Origin: Mercenaria mercenaria
Lineage: Eukaryota > Mollusca > Bivalvia > Venerida > Veneridae
Assembly (NCBI RefSeq): GCF_021730395.1
Contig: NC_069377.1
Span: forward strand, 71,183,501 to 71,247,500
Length of the DNA: 64,000 bases
Reading direction: 5' to 3'
Shown here: piece after piece, positions 24,036-35,500 of the stretch
How positions within the stretch are numbered: position 1 is the first letter of the stretch
Layout: each line of letters opens with the position of its first letter
Notes under the pieces: model-generated
The model's input: only the letters and a program-made list of their open reading frames with translations
Databases searched by the model: none
What the model was told of the DNA's origin: nothing
Program-made: the position numbers and the translations under genes

Positions 24036-24390
24036 GGCATTTTTGATATCAATAAATGATTTATTGATATCAAAAATTCGATTTCTTAATATCAAGAACT
24101 ATCTTTTTATATCAAGAAATTATTCTTGAAAAATCGATTTTTTTGATATCAGGAATTCATTTTTTACATCAAGAAATGCTGTCTATTTTTTGATATCAAA
24201 AAATCGAATTTTTGATTTAAAAAAATCGATTTCTTGATATCAGGAATTCGATTTCTTGATATCGGAAAATCATTTCTTGATATCAAATAATTAGTTATAT
24301 ATTTTTGATATCAGAAAATGGAATTATTGATATCAGGAAATCATTTCATGATATCTAGAAATAAGGACTATTTCTTGATATCAAAAATTC
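24036..24390. repeat. GATATC palindromic satellite, left arm
   Basis: Dense copies of TTTTTGATATCAAAAAAT and variants every 20-40 bp. Each is itself a palindrome. It mirrors the block at 25670-26090. Confidence 0.9.
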
Positions 24391-24499
24391 CCGCCTTTCT
24401 AAAAACAGACATGCAATTAGGGATAACCCCTAATTAATTTATTCAGTGCGGGGTATGGAACGCCTAGACTGTCTTGACATAATGATTTTCAGTTTGTCA

Positions 24500-25560
24500 T
24501 GCGCTTTTTCCAATATATTCGGTACAAATCATAATCTTTCTTGTAGATAAAGCAGTTTGTTATATACATTTACTAGTTTTCCGGTACTTTTCTTAGTTAT
24601 GCATTCACTAGTTATATATTTGGTAGAAATTATAATTTGTCTTGTAGACAAAACTGTTTGTTATGTACATTTACTAGTTTTTCCGGTACATTTATTAGTT
24701 TGTAATGTCCATACATTAGTTTGTGCTGTCCAATTAAGAGTTCCTTATGTGCTTTTCTCAATATATTCAGTACATATCATAATTTGTTTTGTAGATAAAA
24801 TAGTTTATGTACATTTACTAATTTGTCCGGTACATTTCTTAATTTGTGTTGTGCATTCGCCAGTTTGTGGTGTCCAATTGATTGCTTAAAACTATCCGAT
24901 TTCATGTGAAATTACATAACGTGTACCCTTACATTTTTGTCTTTACAAGTGGATTCTCATATATACAACAATTATACTAGTACTTATGTTAAATAAGTTC
25001 TTTTCGGCAATTATCTATTTTCGGAAACTTTTGAAAAGATGATTAATACATATCTGTTTATTCAAACATAACAAACTGCTTTATCTACAAGACAAGTTAT
25101 GATTTGTACCGAAAATATTGGGAAAAGCACATAACGAACTATTAATTGGACAGCACAAACTATTAAATGCACAACACAAACTAAGAAATGTACCGGACAA
25201 ACTAGTTAATGTACATAACAAACTGTTTTATCTACATAACAAATTATGATTAGTACCGAATATATTAAGAAAAGCACATGGCGAACTATCTATTAGACAG
25301 CACAAACTAGTGAATGTACAACACAAACTAAGAAACGTACTGGACAAACTAGTAAATGTACATAATAAATTGTTTAATCTACAAGACAAATTATAATTTG
25401 TACCGAATATACTGGAAAATGCACATGACGAACTATCAATTGTACAGCACAAACTGGTGGATGCACAACACAAACAAGTAAATGTACGTAACAAACTGTT
25501 TTATCTACAAGAAAGATTATAATTTGTACAGAATATATTGGGAAATGCACATGATGAAGT
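24500..25560. repeat. inverted sub-repeats at the foldback centre
   Basis: Left half (about 24500-24890): units containing CAATATATTCGGTACA, TTGTAGATAAA-CAGTTTGTTA and GTACATTTACTAGTTT. Right half (about 25070-25560): the same motifs inverted. The open frames here, rich in VHLLV or CTFTSLCC, are translations of these repeats and not proteins. Confidence 0.85.
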
Positions 25561-25669
25561 AATAATCATCATGTCAAGACAGTCTAGGCATTCCATAGCG
25601 GGGATTATACATTTCTATATGATCCTGTTTCATCCATCTATATTTAGATCGGAAAGTGCCGAATTTTTT

Positions 25670-26090
25670 ATATAAAAAAAAACAGGCTTGATTTTTTGAT
25701 ATCAAAAAATAGGCTTCATTTTTTTATATAAAAATTGATTTCTTGATATCAGAAAATTAATGACTGATATCGAGAATTCGAATTCTTTATATCAAGAAAT
25801 TACACGATTTTTTTATATCAAAAATTCATTTCCTGATATCAAAAATTCTATTTTTTGATATCAAAATATGGACAGCTATTCTTGATATCAGAAAATGAAT
25901 TCCTGATATCAAAAAATTGAATTTTTGAAATCAGAAAATCGATTTCTTGATATCAGAAAATCGATTTCTTGAATCAGAAAATGAATTCTTGATATCAAGA
26001 AATCGATTTTCTGATATCAAAAAATGTGACTGATTTTCTGATATCAAGAATTCGAATTTTTATATCAAGAAATGATTTTTTGATATCAAA
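25670..26090. repeat. GATATC palindromic satellite, right arm
   Basis: The counterpart of the left-arm block, with many TTTTTTGATATC and GATATCAAGAAATCGATTTT variants. Confidence 0.9.
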
Positions 26091-27306
26091 CAAGAGGGCC
26101 CTGAAGGACCTGTATCGCTCACCTGAAGAAAGTAGGTCAGTAGGTCACATTCATGGTCACTGAAGCCAGTTTTAAGATCAGTGTGCAAAACTATACATGT
26201 CATCCAAATTTCAAGGCTGTATCTTAAAAAACAAAAAAGTAGGTCAGTAGGTCACATTCCACAAGATTCAAACTGACCTAAAGACCATCAAGGTTAACAT
26301 TCTGACCAAGTTTCATGAAGATACAGTCATAAATGTGGCCTCTAGAGTGTTAACAAGCTTTTCCTTTGATCTTACCTGGTGACATACTTTTGACCCCACC
26401 TGACCAAGATTTGAACTTGACCTAAAGATCATCAAGATTAACATTCTGACCAAGTTTCATTAAGGTATGGTCATAAATAAGGCCTCTAGAGTAATAACAA
26501 GCTTTTCATTTGATTTGACCTCATGACCTAGTTTCTGACTCCACATGACCTAAATTTGAAATTGATCTAAAGATCATCAAGATAAACATTCTGACCAAGT
26601 TTCATAGAGATGTTATCATAAATGTGGCCTCTTGTGTTTTAACAAGTTTTACATTTGATTTGACCTGGTGACCTAGTTTTTGTCCCCACCTGACCCAGAT
26701 TTAAACTTGACCTAAAGATCATCAAAGTTAACATTCTGACCAAGTTTCATTAAGATAAGGTCATGAATGTGGCCTCTACAATGTTAACTAGCTTTTCCTT
26801 TGATTTGACCTGGTGACCTACTTTTTGACCCCAACTGACCAGATCTGAACTGACCTAAAGATCATCAAGATTAACATTCTGAACAAGTTTCATTATGGCA
26901 AGGTCATAAATGTGGCCTCTTAGAGTGTTAACAAGCCTTACCTTTGATTTAACCTGGTGACCTAGTTTCTGAATCCATTTGACCTACATTTTAACTTGGC
27001 CTAAAGATCATCAAGATTAACATTCTGACCAGGTTTTATGAAGATACAATCATAAATGTGACCTCTAGAGTGTTAACAAGCTTTTCCTTTGATTTGACCT
27101 GGTGACCTAGTTTTTGACTCCATGACCCAATATCGAACTCGTCCAAGATTTTATTGAGTAACATTCTGACCAGTAAGATTGGGCCAAAATTGTGACCTCT
27201 AGAGTGTTAACAGTCAAATTGTTGACAACGGACTACTGACGGACGACGACGGACACAGGGCGATCACAAAAGCTCACCTTTTAGCACTTTGTGCTCAAGT
27301 GAGCTA
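26091..27306 (-). mobile_element. pearl/Helentron-like tandem-core element, copy 1
   Basis: On the plus strand it begins CAAGAGGGCCCTGAAGG-CC-TGTATCGCTCACCTGA and ends GCTCACCTTTTAGCACTTTG followed by TGCTCAAGTGAGCTAAA. The interior is a tandem core with a period of about 145 bp (CTAAAGATCATCAAG-TTAACATTCTGACCAAG each unit). Read on the minus strand it starts TTTTTAGCTCAC and finishes with a stem-loop plus TCTTG, the polarity shared with the other families here. It splits the A-run of an ATCAAAAATGCC site in the foldback arm. Molluscan pearl elements have the same plan: flank, core of about 160 bp repeats, microsatellite, flank. Confidence 0.75.
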
Positions 27307-27408
27307 AAAATGCCTATAAAATAGTAAAACAGCGCCCCATAAGTATATAACTATACATGTTAATCTCTTATATCTGTATATTTTTGCCGGACATTAAGTC
27401 ACACAGAC

Positions 27409-27560
27409 ACCGTTCAGATTAACTTTTCAGGGGAAGACCCCGGGTGTGTCTGCAGGAACTTTTTTTCAGTCACAAGCGTGCACCTTGGTAGTACCACCAA
27501 CCTTCCGCAATCCGGCTGGATAGCTTCCCCATATGACGACCCCATCCGAAGTGGTAGATG
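27409..27560 (+). repeat. interspersed repeat, GGGGAAGACCCC family, copy 1
   Basis: CAGGGGAAGACCCCGGGTGT, followed by CACAAGCG-GCACCTTGGTAG and CCGGCTGGATAGCTTCCCC, matches the family at 39056-39190 (GGAAGACCCCAGGTGCC, CACGAGCGGGCACCT). It is probably a SINE-like retroposon; I cannot assign it further. Confidence 0.6.
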
Positions 27561-27824
27561 CTGGAATCGATTAAATAGATATCGGTGTGTTGACATTTAA
27601 ATATGATACTGAAAAAGTATTCTTCGAAAATATGAAATACTCTTGAAAAAAATATATAAACATTTTAACACAAACCCAAAGAGCCATATGGTCTGCAAGG
27701 AGGAAGAGCGGCAAGAAAAAAGAAACAAGCCAGATGACAAGCAATAAAACAGATCAGTCCCAGCGAGATTAATGAACTGGTTATACTGACATCTACGTCA
27801 GAGACAATCAAGGAAAGCATATAC

Positions 27825-28220
27825 CACTGTGGGGAATCACATGATCAAAATAATCTAAAACAAAAGTTATATATTTTGAAGAACATGAATAAACTTCCTA
27901 CCATGATAAGATATGAAATTTAAACATAGCTTAACATATGGCTAATGAAAATTGTCAAATCATTATGTAGTTGACAATAATGATAGATATCCTGTAATTA
28001 CAAACACTAAGGAAAATAAGAAGTTTCTGTTTCTTGAAGTGTTCAAGATAATCAGAAATTGGTTGTGATTGAAATCTATGTAGTTTTAGGAAACATCTCT
28101 GTTGTCATATGATCGACTATATTTTAGATCGACAGCAAAAGTTGTTTCAGTATTATTCCTTATTATTCATAAATTTGTTTTGGTTTAGAGATTATTTTGA
28201 TCATATGATTCCCCACAGTG
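27825..28220. mobile_element. 396-bp MITE with ATATAC target duplication
   Basis: Terminal inverted repeats of about 40 bp begin CACTGTGGGGAATCA on both ends and continue to ATGATCAAAATAATCT. A perfect 6-bp duplication, ATATAC, flanks them (27819-27824 and 28221-28226). No coding capacity. Confidence 0.8.
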
Positions 28221-28226
28221 ATATAC

Positions 28227-30185
28227 AGTATACAACTGTAATAGGGCAGAAAGACTAATAAAGTCGTGTTGTTTTGTGTTTGTCACAAATTGACATACGG
28301 GCCTTATTTTATATGTAGTGTAAATGCAGGTATTGCATCATCTTTTTGTAAATTTTTGAGTTATTGAGGTAAATGTCAGATTTCACGCATGAAATACCTC
28401 TCATGTTTTTCTGTATTTCATAACTTAAATTTCCATGTAAATTTCATTAAATTCTGTTCAGTAATAAGAAAGTTGATATTTTATAAACTTCAGTAATTTA
28501 TGTTTTATCCCCAAAACCACTATAATGGGCCTCAAATTGTCAATTTAAATTCGCGCCAAAGTAGTTAGATTCCCCGGCTATATCGTGAATCCCGTGAAAA
28601 TGACAATAGTCGGAGTCCACGGCTTAGCCGTGAATCCTATGAAATTTAGTATTTGGCGGGACATTATCCTTTAAATAGACTGGACTAGATATGCCTTGCG
28701 CACACCACCTTACGACTTTATAGACGAATCTATGTCTGAATTATTTTCTTGCTAGAAATTTATGCTCGATCGAGGTAAGAAATTTATTTGTTAGATTTTT
28801 GTATGATTTTTGCATTACGATTTTTATTTGATAAATTTTTGTTCATTCTACAGAATTCTGTAACATTTACTTTTCGGCACATGATTTTGGCTAGTTTCGG
28901 TATGTCAGGATTATTAAATTTTTCAGACTTTTGTAAATTATTTAGAAAGAGGAGTCTAAACGTTTCGTTTATATAAGATGTTAGATTTATACTGAAATTT
29001 GTAACATGAAATTTATAAAGTACTTTGTTTCAAAAACTTATGTCAAACATTTCGTTATTATGGAACGCCATTACTGCATTGTATTGTTATGTATAAATCT
29101 ATATGGCAAGTCTAGCACCATGTATGTAATATATTATTGTAATTTGTAATTGTGTGACAGTCTATTGCAGACACATACAATGTCCGTTTTAATGTATGGC
29201 ATTAGACATTATATGGATGCCAACTCTCATATAACGTTTGATTTATATTGAATTTTGTTAATTTGTAGTTGTAAATAATGGCTGCAGTTTATCATTTCCA
29301 TTACTATAATGTTTCATCATAAACTTTTCATATCTTTTTCATACTTTAACTTTAGTCTTTTAAGTAAGTAATCTTTGTAATAATGGAAGTAATAAGTGAC
29401 GTATTTTAATCATGTGACGTTTGAACTTAGTAGCACATATATTTTGTATAAGTAGCACGTATTATTTATGGGAGCCTACGGAGGTATGGTATACCCAAAG
29501 GAGCAGTTTTATGCCCTGACTTATTTGTTTTGCTATGGTGCTTACCATATGTTATATATTTTAGCTTCTTCCGCCAGACGATTTTACCTGGTGATGTCAT
29601 AACCCGGAAGTACAATGCCCGAGGTTCACTTGTCTTCACTCGCCTGGATGTGATATTCCCAGCGCAGAGCTTACGTCCCATGGTTGTGCCGTAAACCGCA
29701 AGGACGATGATTTTTGTTATCCTCTGAAGTCAGCTCAGGATGCAATCACCTACCACCATAGGGAGCCAACACGGAATCAACGTATTCACGGTTTAAAGGG
29801 ACTGTATTTTGAATTTAGAAGCTGCGTTTTGTTTGTGCTACTTAAAGTTCACAATTGAATTAAAGAACTGTGTCACGTCAGATTAGAATGGAATTTAAGA
29901 ACTTTTGTATCTAGAGATACTGAACTTTCTTTTTTTTTCTTTCTTATAATCAGTTTTTTTTCTTTTCATATCTATTCATTGTTAATAATCATCTTATGTA
30001 AATAAATTTGTAAATATTGTAAAGGGTGTTGATTTGTTCTGATGGTTACTGTCGCCGGTACGGCCTTTCCTGTCACAGTGTTGTGTTATTATGTTGCATT
30101 GTGTGTTGAGCTGTGTTGAATAGTGTTGAGTTACATTATGTTACGTTATGTTATTACTCGTAGTAAAAAGAACTTCTCATTTTTT
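28227..30185. other. non-coding stretch
   Basis: I could support no gene or named element. A perfect palindrome, CACGGCTTAGCCGTG, lies near 28619. Open frames at 28788 and 29466 lack family similarity. Confidence 0.5.
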
Positions 30186-30189
30186 AAAA

Positions 30190-31264
30190 CAAGAGGGCCC
30201 TGAAGGCCATGTATCGCTCACCTGACCTACTTCTTACCTCAGATAACCGAATATCGGATTTGACCTAATGACCTAGTTTTTTCCAGTTACAAATTTATCC
30301 TACATTCAAAACATACAAACATTCCGACCAAGTCTAATGAAGATCAGTTAGAATATGTGGCCTTTTGAGTGTTAACAATGCCTTTCTATGATTTGACCCA
30401 GAGACCTAGTTTAAGATGCCAGATAACCCAGTTTTGAATTTTGCCCTAATTGCATGAAGACAAACATTTTTGACAAAGTTTTATGAAGATCAAATAGAAA
30501 ATGTGGACTCAAAGTGTTAACAATCTTTTTACATGATTTGACCTAGTGACCTAGTTAAAGATCTCAAGTAAGCCAGTTTTAAACCAGACCTTTATTTCAT
30601 AGAGACCAAACATTCTTTTTTTCTATAAAGATTAAATGGAAAATGTGGCCTCTAGTGTGAGCAGGGTTTTTCTATTTGACCTATTTCTGACCTCATGTAA
30701 ATCAGTTTTGAACTTAATCTAGATTTCATGGAGACAAACATTCTGAGAAAGTTTTATGAAGATCAAGTGGAAAATGTGGCCTCTAGAGTGTTAAGGTTTT
30801 TCTATGACTTGACCTAGTGACCTTTTCACCTCAGGCAATCCAATTTTAAACCTGTTTTATATTTCAAAGAGACAAACATTCTGACAAAGATTTATGATAA
30901 TCAAGTAGAAAATGTGGCCTTAGTTAACTTAGTTTCAAACTTGACCTTGATTTAAAAGCGACAAACATTCTGAAAAAGTTTTATGAAGATGAGATAAAAA
31001 AAAAATGGCATCAAGAGTATTAACAATGTTTTCATATTAAGTGACCTAGTGACCTAGGTTTTGACTCTAGATAACCCAGTACTGATCTTGTCCAAGATTT
31101 TATTGAGGGCAACATTCCGACCAAGTTTCATTAAGATTTGGCCAAAATTATGACCTCTAGTGTTAACAGTCAAACTGTTGATGACGCACAAGACGCCAGA
31201 CACCACCGGATACAAGGTGATCACAATAGTTCAATTTGAGCACTTTGTGCTCATGGTAAGTAAA
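30190..31264 (-). mobile_element. pearl/Helentron-like tandem-core element, copy 2
   Basis: It opens on the plus strand with CAAGAGGGCCCTGAAGGCCA followed by TGTATCGCTCACCTGACC. It has a degenerate core of about 145 bp units (GACAAACATTCTGA-AAAGTT, TATGAAGATCAAGT) and closes with GAGCACTTTGTGCTCATGGTAAG, where the usual GGTGAGCTAA has decayed. The core is more diverged than in copies 1 and 6, suggesting an older insertion. Confidence 0.7.
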
Positions 31265-31314
31265 GAAAAAACAAAGCTTTTTTCACTTTTTAATGTTAAT
31301 GTGTTTTCAAGAAG

Positions 31315-32518
31315 CAAGAGGGCAATAGTAGCCCTAAGTCGCTCACATGAAAATGACTATTTGATCTTAAATATATGTATGACACACTGAATCATGAATT
31401 GTAACAATTGTGATTAAAAAAATAAAACAGGTCAAGTACCCCTATTTGAACTTTGAGAGGTCTTTACAAGGATGCTATGGACAAAATGCAATGAAGATGT
31501 GCCCTAAAACATCATTTAAAGAGATTCCTATTTTAAGCTCAAGTGTCCCCTTAAAAGTGCCAAGTGCACCAATTTGAAGAAATCTAACAGAGGACTTTAT
31601 AAGAATGCTACAGACCAAGTTTGATGAAGATCCTTCAAACACTTAAAGAGAAGACGGCGTTTAAATGTATTCTGTTATAAGTTCCAGTGGCCGAGAATGG
31701 GGCTAAGTGCCCCATTTGAACAAAGTGAAGAGAGGACCTTACAATGATGCAACAGGCTAAGTTTGATGAAGATCCATCACATGGCTCTTGAGAAAAATCT
31801 ATTTAAAGTTGGTTTTTTTCTAGTTTTAGCTCTAATGGCCTCTAGAAATTGCCATGTGCCCCCTTTTCAACAAATCTAGAAGAGAACCTAACAATGATTC
31901 TCAATCAAGTTTTAAGAAGATTAATCAAGTGGTTCATAAGAAGAGGTCATTTGAAGTTTTTTTTCTATTTTTAGTACTAGTAGCCCCATTTAAACAAACT
32001 CGGAAGAGAACCTTATAGTGATGCTGCAGACAAAGTTTGATGAAGGTCAATGAAGTGGTTCATGAGAAATTGTTGTTTAAAAGTGTTATTTTTAACACAT
32101 TTGGGAGAAGACCTTATAATGATGCTATAGACCAAGTTTTATGAAGATCCATCCAGTGGTTTATGAGAAGAATTCGCTTCAAGGTTTTTCTATTTGTACC
32201 TGTAGCGGCCACAAAAGGGGCCAAGTGCCCTGATTTGAATAAATCTGACAGTGGACTTTACAATGATGCTACAGACCAAGTTTGATGAAGATCCATCAAG
32301 CAGTTCGTGAGAGGAAGTTGTCTAAACACTTTTCTATCTTAAGCTCTAGTGGGCTCTAAAGGGGGCCAAGTGCCTTCCCTTGAGCAAGGATCTTGTCTGG
32401 ATGCTAGGCCTACAGACCAAGTTTGATGTAATTCTGATCAGTAGTTTCAAAGAAGATGTTTATGTAAATTACATTTATACCAATAGTTTACCCTGAACCT
32501 TCTGTTCAGGTGATCTAA
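31315..32518 (-). mobile_element. pearl/Helentron-like element with a different core, copy 3
   Basis: The edges are CAAGAGGGCAATAGTAGCCC with GTCGCTCACATGA on the left and CTTCTGTTCAGGTGATCTAA on the right. The core differs from neighbouring copies: units contain AATGATGCTACAGACCAAGTT-GATGAAGATCCAT. It matches the loose array at 17440-17910. Confidence 0.7.
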
Positions 32519-33546
32519 TAATTATGACTCTACCGATCGTCAAATTTCAGTTTTCATTATTTAGAACAGCATGCCAAAAATTTGCTAAGAGTTCATAAAT
32601 AGTTTGTGAAAAGCTGTGAATACATTTGGTGTTGTTGTTAAGGGACTTACCAACACATTTTATGCAAATTAATTTCTCTCAAACATCCATAAAAAGTGAG
32701 TACTCTGAAGTAATAGTGACGAACTTATTGACATATGATGTTCGATATTCTTATAAATAACCAAAAATATTGTACAGAAGGTAGTAAACCATTGCAATGC
32801 TTTTAAAATAATACAGAAAATTTACATTTTTTTTGCATTTTTACCAATGCCTAACTTTTGTTTTCATCCACTTTATCATTTTCCAGTGTCATAATACATT
32901 CTATGCCAAGCATTTGTACGGAATGTAATTTTCTAGCTTCCGGATGGAATTAAATGATAAATTGGAAGATGAGAGAGGCCATAACTTCAGCTTCTTTTAT
33001 CACTGATTTATCTCCTCTTCTCAGGTTATCCAGGTTAGAGATCACCTTATCTTTTCCCTAGCTACACATGTGCATATTGACGTTCTAATTTGTGGTCGCT
33101 ATATGAAACAAAGCTGAACTTTTGAAGAGGACGATAAAAAAATCCAGGCTAAGTTCGATCATATTCCATCAAATGGTTTCTGAGATGTTGTCTGTGAACG
33201 AAAGCTACAAATAAACAAGGAAGAGAGCTTAATATGCTTACTTACTGCCCTTATTATACTCAACAAGTGTACAATCTCTTATAGTATTCCAGAAGAAGGA
33301 CTTTTGTAAATATCTAGCCAAGAAATTCCAAATTTCGAAGAATAAAAAGGGTCAAATCTTTGACAAAATACAAGTGAAATTTATGATTCTAGTGCTACAT
33401 ATTCATCTACGACGATAAACAAGTGTACAAAGTTTCAAAGCTACAGTCCTTATAGTTTTCAAGAAAAATGGATCTAAACATAACTCTTACAAACAAATTC
33501 CAGTTTTTAAGTGCAAAATTGGTCACAACTCTGACAAAATACAATA
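32519..33546. other. non-coding; decayed core-like repeats
   Basis: No gene is visible. From about 33200 on, phrases such as AAACAAGTGTACAAAGTTTC recur and resemble the core of the element at 43135-44241, so part of this is old repeat material. Confidence 0.5.
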
Positions 33547-34270
33547 CAAGAGGGCCAAGATGACCCTAGGTTGCTCACCTGAGAAACACACCATAACAGT
33601 GTAAACATGTTTGACCAAATTTCATGAAGATCAGTTGAAAAATACAAATCTGTTTTAAAAATACAAAAACGCAAGTTTTTTCTTTGATTTGACCTAGTGA
33701 CCTACTTTTTGACCCAAGATGACCCATATTCAAACTTGACCTAGATTTCATCAAGGCTATTATTCTGACTAAATTTCATGAAGATCAACTGAAAAATACA
33801 GCATCTATTGCATACACAAGGTTTTTCTTTGATTTGACCTAGTGACCTACTTTTGATCCAAGATGACCCATTTTCAATCTCGGCCTAGATTTCATTAAGG
33901 TTATTATTTTGACTTAATTTCAGGAAGATCAATCGAAAAATACAGCCTCTATCGCATATATAAGCTTTTCGTTTGATTTGACCTATAGACCTAGTTTTTG
34001 ACCCCAGATGACCCATTTTCGAACTCGGCCTAGATTTTATCAAGGTTATCATTCTGACCAAAATTCATGAAGATTAATTGAAAAATACAGCCTCTATCGC
34101 ATACACAAGGTTTTTTCTTTGATTTGACCTAGTGACCTAGTTTTGACCCCAGATGACCCATTTTCAAACTCGGCCTAGATTTCATCAAGGTAATCATTCC
34201 GACCAAATATCATGAAGATCAGTTGAAAAATACAGCCTCTATCGCATACACAAGTCAAATGTTGACAGAC

Positions 34271-34301
<31 letters not shown>

Positions 34302-34362
34302 GACAGACGCCGGACATCAAGCGATCAGAAAAACTCACCTGAGCATTGCTCAGGTGAGCTAA
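33547..34362 (-). mobile_element. pearl/Helentron-like tandem-core element, copy 4
   Basis: The left edge is CAAGAGGGCCAAGATGACCC followed by GTTGCTCACCTGAG. The right edge is a near-perfect hairpin, CTCACCTGAGC-A-TTGCTCAGGTGAG, then CTAAT. The core has about four units of roughly 145 bp with ATACAGCCTCTATCGCATAC. A (GACA)n microsatellite (34264-34301) follows the core, exactly where pearl elements carry theirs. Confidence 0.8.
34264..34301. repeat. (CAGA)n microsatellite inside the pearl-like element
   Basis: About eight CAGA units within the end of the element between the last core unit and the right-hand hairpin. Confidence 0.9.
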
Positions 34363-35044
34363 TAACAAGTGAGAGTTTCGGGAAAGAGTTTCTAAAAAAG
34401 CTTATTAGCTTACTACTTGATCCCTTGCATTTATAAAAATGTATTGTAATCACATGCTATTTGTTGAATAAAATATTGTTTAAACCAAGTTATGGTTCCT
34501 GGCCTACTTACATAATATAACATATGCTCAAAGTTTCAAAGCCTAAAGTCTTACAGCATTCCGGAAAAGTGTATCTAAACAAAAAGCTAACAAGAAACTC
34601 CTATATTGTAAGTACAAATGAGTCATAACTCTGATAATATGCAAGTCAGAGTATCAGTTCCTAGTCTACATAATCCCATAATGATAATAAACAAGATATA
34701 GTTCTTAGTTTAAACATATCTATTCCACATAAATGTACATATATTTATATAAACATGCATCACGTTTGACTGTATGGACAAGATTAGAAGGAAAGACAAC
34801 TTTACAGAATTCTTCTCCTAAAGTTATGTTCTTAGCTTAACTCACATGATGATGACAAACAAGTGTGCAAAGTTTCAAAGCTATAGCTAGTATAGTATTC
34901 AAGAGAAGAGAGAATTCTGAAGAGAAATAAAAATCTTTCCCATGGTCAATATCAAGGGGGCAATATGTAGATTTTTTTAAAAATCAGACAAGCTAGTATA
35001 AAACTAAAACAAGAGTTATTCCTTTAGCCTGCAGTATTTAATAA
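34363..35044. other. decayed core-like repeat DNA
   Basis: There is no gene. Phrases such as CATATGCTCAAAGTTTCAAAGC and GAGTCATAACTCTGAT-ATATGCAAG resemble degenerate core units. Confidence 0.5.
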
Positions 35045-35085
35045 CAAGAGGGTCACGATGACCCTATATCGCTCACCTGTTAAAC
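35045..35085 (-). mobile_element. orphan terminus of a pearl-like element, copy 5
   Basis: Only the edge CAAGAGGGTCACGATGACCC with TATATCGCTCACCTG is present. It includes the GGGTCACGATGACCC stem-loop. No core or opposite end follows, so this is a truncated copy. Confidence 0.65.
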
Positions 35086-35319
35086 TTTTATAGTCTATAA
35101 CATGAAGATAAAATACCTACTGCTTTAATCACACAGTAAAATAAAAGAAGTTATAAATTTTCATATATTTTAAATATCAACTTAAATAATACTGACTTCT
35201 GATGGGTTTTTTAGTTGGTTTATAATGTTGGTGTGATATGCACTTGGATGTATGCCCCTTTAATGTATCTGATACATACTTGTACTTTAAAATTAAAGCA
35301 GAATGTAATGTCATCTTAA

Positions 35320-35500
35320 TATCAGCACATCAAATGGCTGCAGGTTCAAGTCTCATTTGGTTACGTCCATACCTATTAATGAGATGCACCTGATGATTTT
35401 TCCTAGGAATTAAATTTGAGTTTAAACGTTTGTTACAGCCAAGTAAACAGGACCTAAAGTCAGTGTAAATCATTCATAGCTCGTTAAAAACACTTCACAT
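35320..35500 (+). mobile_element. SINE-like retroposon with a B box
   Basis: GGTTCAAGTCTC at 35344-35355 fits a pol III B box. Downstream CTGATGATTTTTCCTAGG and an A/T-rich stretch resemble bodies of other SINEs here. The A box is not convincing. Confidence 0.4.

Larger units (their letters stand above)
24011..27339. mobile_element. large foldback element, TA-flanked, with nested insertion
   Basis: The termini are TGGGGCGCCGTTTTACTATT at 24011 and its inverse ending at 27339, flanked by TA (24009-24010 and 27340-27341). The inversion continues through long arms: a GATATC-rich zone, then GCCTAGACTGTCTTGACAT, then sub-repeats containing TTGTAGATAAA-CAGTTTGTTA, meeting near 25.0 kb. Arm length is roughly 0.9-1.0 kb. 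A 1.2-kb pearl-like element (26091-27306) lies inside the right arm close to its end; without it the foldback is about 2.1 kb. I see no transposase. The TA duplication hints at Tc1/mariner-type mobilisation, but the superfamily is uncertain. Confidence 0.8.

Noticed and set aside
24557-25494. Open frames rich in VHLLV and CTFTSLCC
   Set aside because: Translations of inverted sub-repeats at the centre of the foldback element.
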